Part shown: positions 56,022 through 63,910 of the stretch, piece by piece | Layout: each line of letters begins with the position of its first letter | Numbering within the stretch: the stretch's first letter is position 1 | DNA from: Biostraticola tofi | Lineage (GTDB): Bacteria; Pseudomonadota; Gammaproteobacteria; Enterobacterales; Enterobacteriaceae | Length of the DNA: 64,000 bases | Assembly (NCBI RefSeq): GCF_004343195.1 | Contig: NZ_SMCR01000011.1 | Span: 53,277-117,276 of the forward strand | Reading direction: 5' to 3' | Notes under the pieces: generated by a model | Seen by the model: the letters and a program-made list of their open reading frames with translations, nothing else | Database searches by the model: none | Told to the model about the DNA's origin: nothing | Made by a program: the position numbers and the translations under genes

Positions 56022-56040
56022 CGTAATGATTCTCATTGTG
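56022..56040 (+). promoter_or_regulatory. Fur-box-like dyad before the MHS-MOSC-reductase genes
   Basis: AATGATTCTCATT at 56025-56037 has perfect 5-bp arms (AATGA and TCATT) around TTC. In the frame TAATGATTCTCATTGTG it matches the Fur consensus GATAATGATAATCATTATC at 13 of 17 positions. It lies about 75 bp before the MHS permease start. Iron control is possible, but a look-alike is not excluded. Confidence 0.45.
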
Positions 56041-56113
56041 CTCAGTTATGGCATGCTTTTGGCTTTGCATAAAATGGAAATATTAATCTTATATGCAAAA
56101 TCAGGGGGATCAG

Positions 56114-57427
56114 ATGTCGACTATCACTGTAGAGAAGAATGCGTCACCCGCACTGTTTGACAAAGAGATGAAGCGCGTACTGTATGCAAGCGTCGTGGGT
56201 TCCATTATCGAATGGTACGATTTTGTTATTTATGGCACGGCGGCGGCCCTGGTATTCAATACCCTGTTTTTTCCTTCGGTTGATCCGGCGGTGGGGGTCA
56301 TTCTGTCCATGGGCACCTATGCGGTGGGCTACTTCTCGCGTCCGCTGGGTGGGGTACTGTTTGGCCACTTCGGCGATCGGTTTGGTCGTAAATCGATGTT
56401 GACCCTGACGCTGATGATCATGGGTATCGGCACATTTCTTATCGGCTGCTTGCCGACCTATGCAAGCGTCGGCATCTGGGCACCGCTGATGCTGATTGTG
56501 CTCAGGTTTGTCCAGGGCTTGGGCATTGGCGGCGAATGGGGAGGATCGGTAGCGCTGGCGGTTGAACATGCCCCCCCATCGCGGCGCGGTCTGGTCGGCA
56601 GTCTGGTCCAGTTGGGCTATCCTCTTGGCGTGTTGCTTTCTACCGGTGCTTTTGCTCTGGTTTCACTGCTGCCGCAGGAGAGTTTTATCAGTTGGGGATG
56701 GCGCATTCCCTTTCTGCTGAGCATTGTACTGGTGTTCGTGGGTGCCTTAGTCCGCTTTTACGTCAATGAAAGTCCGCTGTTCGAGGCAACCCAGAAGAAG
56801 GAAAAACCGCCTTCTGTCCCTTTCATTGAAATTCTGCAACACCACCGTTCCACCTTCTTTACCGCCGTGGGTCTTAAGCTTTCGGAAATTGCCTGGGTCG
56901 TCAGCATTACCGTGTTTGGCGCCAGCTACGTCACCACTCAGCTTGGCTTGCCTAAATCGGTGATTTTGCATGGCCTTATCTGGGCTGCAGTATTGGAACT
57001 GGTCACCATTCCGTTGTTTGGATTGTTGTCGGATCGTTTTGGCCGTCGGCCACTGTTTTTCTTTGGCTGCATATTTGCTATCGGGGCCGCTTTTCCGCTG
57101 TTTATGCTGCTGGACACTCGCGATCCCACCCTTATCGCCCTTACCGTGGCGATAGCCGTCAGCCTGGGGCAAGGCATCATGTTCGGACCTGAAGCGGCGT
57201 GGATGTGTGAACTGTTCCCTACCCATCTGCGCTATAGCGGCGCCTCCATGGGCATGCAGATAGGTGGGGCCCTAGGCGGCGGCCTGGTGCCGGTCGCAGC
57301 GGCTTCATTGCTGGTCTGGGCCGATGGAGATACCTGGGGCGTTTCCACGATGCTGATTTTCATCGCCCTGCTTACCCTGTGGGCTACCTCCCAAGCGAAG
57401 GAAACTGCAGGCCAACCTTTATTGTAA
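56114..57427 (+). CDS. MFS permease, metabolite:H+ symporter (MHS) family
   Basis: 437 residues from the ATG at 56114; GGGGGATCAG gives a good binding site, so the in-frame ATG at 56093 is not used. The MHS signature is ASVVGSIIEWYDFVIYGTAAALVFNTLFFP (residues about 23-52), with GHFGDRFGRKSML as motif A. Long loops and a C terminus typical of ShiA/YhjE/ProP-like proton symporters follow. Such permeases import organic acids or osmolytes. It is followed 9 bp later by the MOSC gene, so one operon is likely. Confidence 0.9.
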   Translation: MSTITVEKNASPALFDKEMKRVLYASVVGSIIEWYDFVIYGTAAALVFNTLFFPSVDPAVGVILSMGTYAVGYFSRPLGGVLFGHFGDRFGRKSMLTLTLMIMGIGTFLIGCLPTYASVGIWAPLMLIVLRFVQGLGIGGEWGGSVALAVEHAPPSRRGLVGSLVQLGYPLGVLLSTGAFALVSLLPQESFISWGWRIPFLLSIVLVFVGALVRFYVNESPLFEATQKKEKPPSVPFIEILQHHRSTFFTAVGLKLSEIAWVVSITVFGASYVTTQLGLPKSVILHGLIWAAVLELVTIPLFGLLSDRFGRRPLFFFGCIFAIGAAFPLFMLLDTRDPTLIALTVAIAVSLGQGIMFGPEAAWMCELFPTHLRYSGASMGMQIGGALGGGLVPVAAASLLVWADGDTWGVSTMLIFIALLTLWATSQAKETAGQPLL

Positions 57428-57436
57428 GGATCAAAT

Positions 57437-57946
57437 ATGAATATATCACCCAGTGACATTCATGTCGGCGACTCGCAACTGGCGTTTCAGGGCAGGATCG
57501 TATTTTTGCATTTCTGCCCGCGCGCGTTCCTGCCGATGCGTGCCGCAGAGCGCCTTAACCTGATTGCCGGCCAAGGTATTGAGGGAGATCGCTATTGTCA
57601 GAGCAGCGGTTTTTATTCACATAAACCAGAGGAAGGCCGGCAGGTGACATTGTTTGAAATTGAAACGCTTGAAGCGCTGAAACGGGATCACGGCATTCCA
57701 TTAGGGCCAGAAGAGCATCGGCGCAATATTACCGTGCGCGGCGTTCCACTCAATCACCTGGTAGGGAGGCAATTCTGGGTCGGGGAGACGCTGTTGGAAG
57801 CGACACGGCTTTCTACCCCCTGTAAGCATCTGGAGGAGATAACCGGTAAACCGGTATTTGATCCGCTGATTAATCGTTCCGGTCTGAACTGCAAAATACT
57901 CACCGGCGGCAGCGTATACCTGAACGACGTGATTCGTCCGGTTTAA
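57437..57946 (+). CDS. MOSC domain-containing protein (molybdopterin sulfurase C-terminal type)
   Basis: 169 residues, essentially one MOSC domain. MRAAERLNLIAGQGIEGDRYC (about 35-55), then ETLEALKRDHGIPLGPEEHRRNITVRGVPLNHLVG, VGETLLEATRLSTPCKHLEEITG and a final RSGLNCKILTGGSV are the family core. The Cys of TPCKHLEE would be the molybdenum-ligand residue. Related E. coli YiiM and YcbX reduce N-hydroxylated compounds with Moco. AAGGA precedes the start. It lies 9 bp after the MHS permease and 13 bp before the reductase. Confidence 0.88.
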   Translation: MNISPSDIHVGDSQLAFQGRIVFLHFCPRAFLPMRAAERLNLIAGQGIEGDRYCQSSGFYSHKPEEGRQVTLFEIETLEALKRDHGIPLGPEEHRRNITVRGVPLNHLVGRQFWVGETLLEATRLSTPCKHLEEITGKPVFDPLINRSGLNCKILTGGSVYLNDVIRPV

Positions 57947-57959
57947 CAGGCACAGTGCT

Positions 57960-59018
57960 ATGAAAGCGATTACCTATGTCACCACAGTCGTGGAAAAATG
58001 CCCCAGAGAGGGCTCGGATGTGATGCTGATTACCCTGCGTGATCCGGATAACTGGGAGTTACCGCCTTTTGAAGCCGGGGCCCATCTGGATCTGATACTG
58101 GGTAACGGTGTTAAGCGTTCCTATTCTCTTTGCGGCGACCCGCGGGACCGATACCGCTATACCATCGCCGTCAAACGGCAAGTGGCCGGTCGCGGCGGAT
58201 CGGTATGGATCCATGACCGGCTACGGCCAGGCATGGAGATCGGCGTATCGCTGCCGCGCTGCACCATGCGGCTGCAGCCAGAGGCGATAAAACATATCTT
58301 CATTGCCGGCGGAATAGGCATCACCCCCTTCCTGTCAATGATCGCAAGTCTTGAGCAGCGGCAGGAGGATTATGAATTGCACTATTTCTTTCGCGGCACA
58401 CCGCCGCTGCAAACGGAAATCAGCCTGCGGGCGCGTCACGGCAAGGTGTTTTACTATCCGTCAGCCCGCTCGATGTCAGTTGACGCCACCGATGGCGGGT
58501 GCCTGTCCTCGTCAACAGACGAAGGGTCTCAATCCAAGACGCTCAATGGCTCGATTCCCCACCTTCCCACCGGCCATGCAATCAAGCGCAAATCACGCCT
58601 GCAGGATATTATTCCGGACTATCACCCGGGGTTAGCCCTGTATTGTTGCGGACCCACCCGCCTGCTGGATGCCTTTAGCGCCCTCCATCCCCGGTGGCCA
58701 CGCCAGCAACTGCATCAGGAGCATTTCACGGGTGTTCAACTGGGCGATGATCTTCATCCGCCGTTTCAGCTGGAGCTTAAGCGTTCCCAAAAAACCATTG
58801 AGGTCGCGTCCGGCATCACACCGCTTCAGGCATTGCTTGAAGCGGGGGTGGACATTGATCATTCCTGTGAAGGCGGCATCTGCGGGGCCTGCAAGGTCAC
58901 CTGGTGTGAAGGAGAACCGATTCATCGGGACAAAGTCCTCAGCCAGGCTGAGCGTGAGCAGCAACTGATCCTTTGCGTCGCCGGCTGCAAAAGCCAAAAA
59001 CTGGTGCTGGACTTATAA
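57960..59018 (+). CDS. PDR/VanB family FMN/2Fe-2S reductase
   Basis: 352-residue phthalate dioxygenase reductase-type protein. An FMN-binding barrel (about 1-105) holds RSYSL at 53-57. The NAD-binding domain (about 110-240) has GGIGITPFLSM at 117-127 and YCCGPTRLLDA near 228-238. A C-terminal plant-type [2Fe-2S] domain has Cys303, Cys308, Cys311 and Cys339. It would pass electrons from NADH to a partner. No oxygenase gene is nearby; the MOSC protein just upstream is the natural electron acceptor. Residues about 170-208 are a Ser-, Thr- and Lys-rich insertion that makes the protein longer than the usual 310-320. Confidence 0.9.
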   Translation: MKAITYVTTVVEKCPREGSDVMLITLRDPDNWELPPFEAGAHLDLILGNGVKRSYSLCGDPRDRYRYTIAVKRQVAGRGGSVWIHDRLRPGMEIGVSLPRCTMRLQPEAIKHIFIAGGIGITPFLSMIASLEQRQEDYELHYFFRGTPPLQTEISLRARHGKVFYYPSARSMSVDATDGGCLSSSTDEGSQSKTLNGSIPHLPTGHAIKRKSRLQDIIPDYHPGLALYCCGPTRLLDAFSALHPRWPRQQLHQEHFTGVQLGDDLHPPFQLELKRSQKTIEVASGITPLQALLEAGVDIDHSCEGGICGACKVTWCEGEPIHRDKVLSQAEREQQLILCVAGCKSQKLVLDL

Positions 59019-59122
59019 CCGGTAATACAATGCCCCTGGCTATTATCTTAGCGTCCTTACTGTGATAACCTCAAAAGAAACAACCTGCTTGCCCCTGCGG
59101 GCATAGCGACAAGGCATCGTCA

Positions 59123-59707
59123 ATGACCAACCCGCCTTACAGTGAGGCAGATTCCCGCGCGCAGATTGCGCAGACGCTGAAAGAACGGCGTCGGGAACTG
59201 GCTATTTCATTACAAACCCTGTCTACGCTGTCAGGGGTCAGTGTTTCGATGATTTCACGTACCGAACGCGGCGAAGTCACCCCCTCCTCTTCGGTCCTCT
59301 CCCGACTGGTTAATGCGCTGGATCTTAACTTCGCTACGTTAATGGGCCAGAAAACCGCTGACGATATCGTGGTGATCACTGAAGATGAACAACCGGTATT
59401 CCTGGATAAGAAGAACCATTTCACCCGCCGCTGCCTGTCGCCGATGCTTCCAGGCAGGGGGATCGATATGGTAAAGGTCAATCTGGGTGGCCATTGTGGA
59501 TCCGGCGATCTGGTCGGTCATACCCGGCCGGTGGAAGAATATATCTACCTATTGCGGGGCGAGCTTGAAGTCACGGTGGGCGAGCAAAAAAACGTACTGC
59601 TGCCGGGCGATTCCATGTATTACTCCGCCGGGGTGAAGCATGGTTTTTTTAACCCTAAGGCTGAGGAATGTGAGTTTATTTTGGTGATTGACGCCAAGCA
59701 GAAGTGA
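59123..59707 (+). CDS. XRE family regulator with C-terminal cupin (PuuR-type)
   Basis: 194 residues. N-terminal HTH_3 (about 15-70, LSTLSGVSVSMISRTERGEVTPSSSVLSRLVNALDLNF) and a cupin domain (about 110-190, SGDLVGHTRPVEEYIYLLRGELEVTVGEQ and GDSMYYSAGVKHGFFNP). The cupin probably binds the transported or reduced compound. The gene starts 104 bp after the reductase stop; it is likely the local regulator of the MHS-MOSC-reductase module. Confidence 0.88.
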   Translation: MTNPPYSEADSRAQIAQTLKERRRELAISLQTLSTLSGVSVSMISRTERGEVTPSSSVLSRLVNALDLNFATLMGQKTADDIVVITEDEQPVFLDKKNHFTRRCLSPMLPGRGIDMVKVNLGGHCGSGDLVGHTRPVEEYIYLLRGELEVTVGEQKNVLLPGDSMYYSAGVKHGFFNPKAEECEFILVIDAKQK

Positions 59708-60089
59708 AAGAGGGGGCACAAACCTCGCTCAGCAATGATTAGCATGACGGCAAATGAATGTCAGCCAGCAGCGCATGCGGCTCGGCGTTGAATAAAGTCG
59801 GCAAAGGGGCCACGATTGCCGCCGGTCAGGAGGTCAAGCTGCAGGCGAGGCATCATGTCGGCATCATTTACTGCTTTGCCGACGCTACTGCGACAGCACC
59901 GTTCCTCATCCGGCCGGCGAAGAATTGTCACCGGCAGAACAAATTCATCAGTGGGTTGCCTATAAAAACGGCAGCAGCACTCTGGCAGATCGAACGCCTT
60001 AATGCGACACAATCCTCATTTGGAACAGGTGGATCCCATGGAATAAGGCGGGAAGTTATTACAAATATTTTTTATCAGCCTGATAATTA
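59708..60089. other. gap with coding-like but broken sequence
   Basis: The 382 bp between the XRE and fliB genes are GC-rich up to about 60010, unlike the AT-rich fliB beside them. No frame holds a recognisable protein; the 83-residue frame 59761-60012 on minus has no ribosome binding site I can see. It may be the remnant of a decayed gene. Confidence 0.35.
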
Positions 60090-61295
60090 TCACTTCAGTA
60101 GATAAATAAGAGATATATCATCATTAACTTTGACTTTATCAATTTCATCAAAAAAGGCTTGAGTAGCTGCAGGGCTATGCGTAGTCACGGCATGGAAACT
60201 GTAGATAATATTGATCACATCATCTTTATTAATCTCCCCGGTCAATTCGGCAGTTGCTGCGATCAAAGATTTAATGAGATACCATTCAGCAGTGAGTAAA
60301 TAGAGCCAAGAGAGAGGTGTACGCACAGAGTCCTGCGGAAACTGGTCATTATAAAGACGATACAGTAAATAATTCTGCATAACGTGTGGATGTTCTTCAA
60401 GCCAAGGCTGTACTTTTACATTCCAGACATTATCAAGTCGCACAATATTTTCACTTACCTGATTGTTATCTATATTCTGCACCTGAATATATAACAACCG
60501 TTTGACGAAATGGCGAAGCCGTCTAAGCCCGCGGGTATTAGGATTCGCATCAATATAAGCTTGTAAACGCAATAACAGTGACCATTGTAACTGGTTATTA
60601 CTCGCTATAGAATCAAGCTTATGCTTTATTTCTCCGCTTTCAATATCCTGAATTAGCGTAGAAAAATAACTCTCAATTTCCTGACTATTGTTGAGTACTT
60701 CACTGCCCTGTTTCTTGGCAAATAACAATAATAAAGCGATGGCATACAGTCCATGGTTAACCTGAGTACCGCTGGCATTGATTAAATGCATTGACATCAA
60801 ATTGAGAAGCTTATTTACATTCTGTTCTTGCGGGGATTTATTGAATCCACTCTGTAACAATTTTTGCTCATCAAGCAGCATTGCGTCAGGTGAATCTAAA
60901 AGCAAACGTGTTGCTTCTGGACAGGAAAGAGTTAGACTCTTAAGTGTCGATGTTTTATATGATGTTGTTGCTCTGGGATAGGTTGCACAGGTGACACTGA
61001 GGGCATTGGCACCTAATTTGGCATGAATGCCGCATAAGCGATTGTCGTCCATAAACGCGCAATTGCCCGCCTCATTAAACTTTACTATTCCCCAGTTAGC
61101 ATGATTTTTTTTAATGATATCAATGGAATTATTAGCAATTACTCGGATATCAATTACTTTACTCTTTAAATATTTATTTACTGTGGGTTTATCGAGGGCG
61201 ATACGCCAACCTGAACAGCAGTGCTCGCGACAGGCACTCCCTATGCACTGAAATTTTGTTGAAAATTGAGGTTCGATGACCGTTATTTCTTTCAT
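60090..61295 (-). CDS. fliB: FliB family protein, predicted flagellin lysine-N-methylase
   Basis: 401 residues. The N-terminal cysteine cluster FQCIGSACREHCCSGW has Cys17, Cys22, Cys26 and Cys27, with further Cys79, Cys88 and Cys103 (GNCAFMDDNRLCGIH, SVTCATYPR). This is the family pattern for metal or Fe-S binding. In Salmonella FliB methylates lysines of flagellin. The rest is helical. The gene is clearly AT-rich compared with neighbours and lies apart from any flagellar gene in this window, which suggests transfer. Substrate here is unproven; an unrelated protein-lysine methylase role cannot be excluded. Confidence 0.9.
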   Translation of the reverse strand: MKEITVIEPQFSTKFQCIGSACREHCCSGWRIALDKPTVNKYLKSKVIDIRVIANNSIDIIKKNHANWGIVKFNEAGNCAFMDDNRLCGIHAKLGANALSVTCATYPRATTSYKTSTLKSLTLSCPEATRLLLDSPDAMLLDEQKLLQSGFNKSPQEQNVNKLLNLMSMHLINASGTQVNHGLYAIALLLLFAKKQGSEVLNNSQEIESYFSTLIQDIESGEIKHKLDSIASNNQLQWSLLLRLQAYIDANPNTRGLRRLRHFVKRLLYIQVQNIDNNQVSENIVRLDNVWNVKVQPWLEEHPHVMQNYLLYRLYNDQFPQDSVRTPLSWLYLLTAEWYLIKSLIAATAELTGEINKDDVINIIYSFHAVTTHSPAATQAFFDEIDKVKVNDDISLIYLLK

Positions 61296-62182
61296 TTTTT
61301 CACCACTGGAAAAATCCTAAGGGCAACAACACAGAGACAGCATAGCTTTTAAGCATACTTTTATATCTGCTAAAATGATGCGCCAAATAGAAGAAGGAAA
61401 TAGCGCTATTCTGCCGGATTACGCTGCAAATCCTCTGAGTGACAGGCCTGCCTGAATCGAGCATACCCATGGATCGTCAGCGACACGGTCGGCAAGATGA
61501 ATGATCCGACAGAATCAGCGCCAGGTCTAACAGGGTAATGCATCAACTATGTCCGCATAGTGGCTATGCCCGCACTTCAGGCGCTACTGGGCTTTAGTTG
61601 AAATAAATATGAAGCCATATAAAAACTGCGACGGGAGTCCGTCATATCCCTGTCCAGCGCTGTTGATTGGCATCGTGGACAAACGTCTAAGCCAGAGCAA
61701 CGCCGAATAAATTTTTGCAGAGTCTAACAAGGTTACCAGGAAGTGAGACCGCGCTGGCGTACTTGAACAATGTATAAGAGGCATTACACCGTTTGGAACA
61801 AGGTGTAAGAGACAACGAAATATTCTGTCGCTCGATATTTCAAAACTCGCCAGATTCTTGCAAACCGTTCAAAATGTTATGTCAATACGCGCCAGAGATA
61901 GAGCTGATTATACAGAATCGCGTGCACTAGCTGAGGTTGCGATGCTGGGATGGGATGGGATGTCTTTTCGCAGCAGAACAATAAACCGGAACGAAAATTT
62001 GGACTTCAAATGGCATTTTCGGCGAGAAGTGAACAGAACGCCAAGTTTGTGGATCTGACTATAACTCCAGACCTCGATGACAGAAAATCTTCCAACTGCA
62101 TCTGCAATTGACGCCGGGTCTGTGGTCCTGAGTTATGAATGGCACAATCTGCAGGAGCGCAGCCGCACTCCATCAGACTGCA
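61296..62182. other. 887-bp gene-free stretch upstream of fliB
   Basis: I find no convincing gene on either strand. Short frames of 66 residues (61584-61784 minus; 61858-62058 plus) have no family features. The part nearest fliB must contain its promoter. Composition is mixed, AT-rich near 61300 and balanced later, so it looks like decayed accessory DNA, but no family is recognisable by eye. Confidence 0.4.
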
Positions 62183-63094
62183 TTATCGCAATGCAATATC
62201 AGCAGTTGTTATATTCAGCGCAGCGTCAAAAGGAGCTTTTCCCGCCCCCGTAAGCCATTCTTTCAATGTCAACATCGGACCGAACTCTCGCTCTAAGGCT
62301 GGGATATCTGCAATTCCTGCAACCACGCCGTTGTCCACAAGTTCCGTCAGTTTTTTCAGGAACACGTTGCTTGCCAGCAACTCTTCTGAAAACCGCTGAT
62401 AGCGAATTGGACGAGCTGCTGCAAGCGAGAAAGCATACTCTAAATCTTCGCCGGTAATACTCTGCCCGGAAAGCTCCAACGCCTGTCCCGCGTAACGCTC
62501 CGGGTGGCATAGGATCTCGGCATTAATTCGGCCAAGATCGTCAAGCGCGATCATTTGCATAGACTGATTCCGGTGCATGAAGAAGGTGAAGACACCCGTA
62601 TTCAAGCCCATACCAGGCAGCAGCATCATCTCCATAAAGCTGGCCGGACGCGTGATTGTAGTTGCGATATGCAGGTTGCGAATGTGCTCCTCTATCTGAG
62701 ACTTGCTGTCGAAATGTCCCATGCCGGTCAGACCTTTTCCCGCCGCTCCGCCCGAAGAGTAAACCATGAATTCAACGTTTGCTGCAACCGCACTATCGGC
62801 AATTGCCTTGCCCTGCATCACTTCCTGTTCATCTGACACCAGGCCGGATGGCGAGCTGGTCTGCACGCTGAATACACGGTTGACGCCCTGCATCGCCCGA
62901 TCAATCGAGGCACGGTCAAACAGATCGCCAACAACCAGTTTGATGCCCTGCTTAGCAAGAGCTCTTGCTTTATCGCTCTGGGCATCCCTGACGAAAGCAC
63001 GTACTGTTTTCCCCCTGGCTTTCAACGCTCTTGCCACAGCACCGCCCTGTTGCCCTGTAGCACCAAATACCAAAAATTCCAAAGACTGTTGCAT
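62183..63094 (-). CDS. NmrA/HSCARG family NAD(P)-binding protein
   Basis: 303 residues from the ATG at 63094 (MQQSLEFLVFGATGQQGG); the frame continues upstream 23 residues but those have no family character. The Rossmann motif VFGATGQQGGAVARAL (residues about 8-23) and AFVRDAQSDKARALAKQGIKLVVGDLFD fit NmrA-type proteins that bind NADP as redox sensors. Catalytic Tyr-x3-Lys of classical reductases is not obvious. It is divergent from an HxlR regulator across about 100 bp, a pairing typical of electrophile or redox response genes. Confidence 0.9.
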   Translation of the reverse strand: MQQSLEFLVFGATGQQGGAVARALKARGKTVRAFVRDAQSDKARALAKQGIKLVVGDLFDRASIDRAMQGVNRVFSVQTSSPSGLVSDEQEVMQGKAIADSAVAANVEFMVYSSGGAAGKGLTGMGHFDSKSQIEEHIRNLHIATTITRPASFMEMMLLPGMGLNTGVFTFFMHRNQSMQMIALDDLGRINAEILCHPERYAGQALELSGQSITGEDLEYAFSLAAARPIRYQRFSEELLASNVFLKKLTELVDNGVVAGIADIPALEREFGPMLTLKEWLTGAGKAPFDAALNITTADIALR

Positions 63095-63195
63095 ATCAGT
63101 AACCCATAGTAACTTTCGAAGGTTCTCATTTTGAACTATTATGACTTTTCCGCAAGACGGCACTTTTTTGATACTAAGTTACAGAGAGATAACCA

Positions 63196-63669
63196 ATGGA
63201 GAGCATTCCTAAAGATGGACAGACCACGATGCCAGATGAGATCAATGGTCGACCTGTTCTGCATACGCCCAGAGGCCCGGTACTGACGCCTTGTGCTCCC
63301 GGGAGTGTATTAGCCCGGCTGGGAGACAAGTGGACAATTTTGGTTATTTCGTTCTTATCTCTCTATCCCGATAAACCGATGCGTTTCGGGGTGCTTCGAC
63401 GGGGCATCCCGGACATCTCGCAACGCATGCTGACGTTGACCTTGCGCAACCTTGAACGGGATGGTCTGGTCTCGCGCCACTACTATCCTGAACTGCCGCC
63501 TCGCGTCGAATATGAGTTGACCGAACGAGGGCGATCCATGTTGGAACCGCTGGCGGGCTTTACCCGCTGGATTCGCGACACATGGCAGGATATAGAAGCT
63601 TCACGACGCGCTTACGATGAGGCTGAAGACAGGTCTACTGAAATTGGGGAGAAAACATCCAGGGAGTAA
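63196..63669 (+). CDS. HxlR family transcriptional regulator
   Basis: 157 residues with a HxlR winged helix: SVLARLGDKWTILVISFLSL, MRFGVLRRGIPDISQRMLTLTLRNLERDGLVSRHYYPELPPRVEYELTERG. The Cys in TPCAPGS may be the sensor. The N-terminal extension of about 35 residues is unusual. The divergent gap to the NmrA gene contains two AGTAAC repeats 10 bp apart (63098 and 63108) and an inverted AAGTTAC at 63176, possible operator elements. Confidence 0.9.
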   Translation: MESIPKDGQTTMPDEINGRPVLHTPRGPVLTPCAPGSVLARLGDKWTILVISFLSLYPDKPMRFGVLRRGIPDISQRMLTLTLRNLERDGLVSRHYYPELPPRVEYELTERGRSMLEPLAGFTRWIRDTWQDIEASRRAYDEAEDRSTEIGEKTSRE

Positions 63670-63910
63670 TATATTGAAGGTTAAAAATGCTTTAATGATG
63701 CATATATCCACTTTAATCCATTTTTTATGCCCGTATCATTTGGCGTACTACTTTTTGCCAAACCAGCGACGAATGATTTCGTATTAATTAGTCGCAATCG
63801 TTTGTGCTTCAAAAATTGAACGGCGTCACAACAATTACGCGAGATGATGCCGTTTCATCTTCTGCTTCTGGCAAAAAACCATGAAAAAGCAAGAATGCGC
63901 AAAATTGTAA
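63670..63910. other. gap between the HxlR gene and the IS end
   Basis: 241 bp, AT-rich, no open frame of note. It probably flanks the insertion of the IS3-family element that begins at 63911. Confidence 0.35.
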
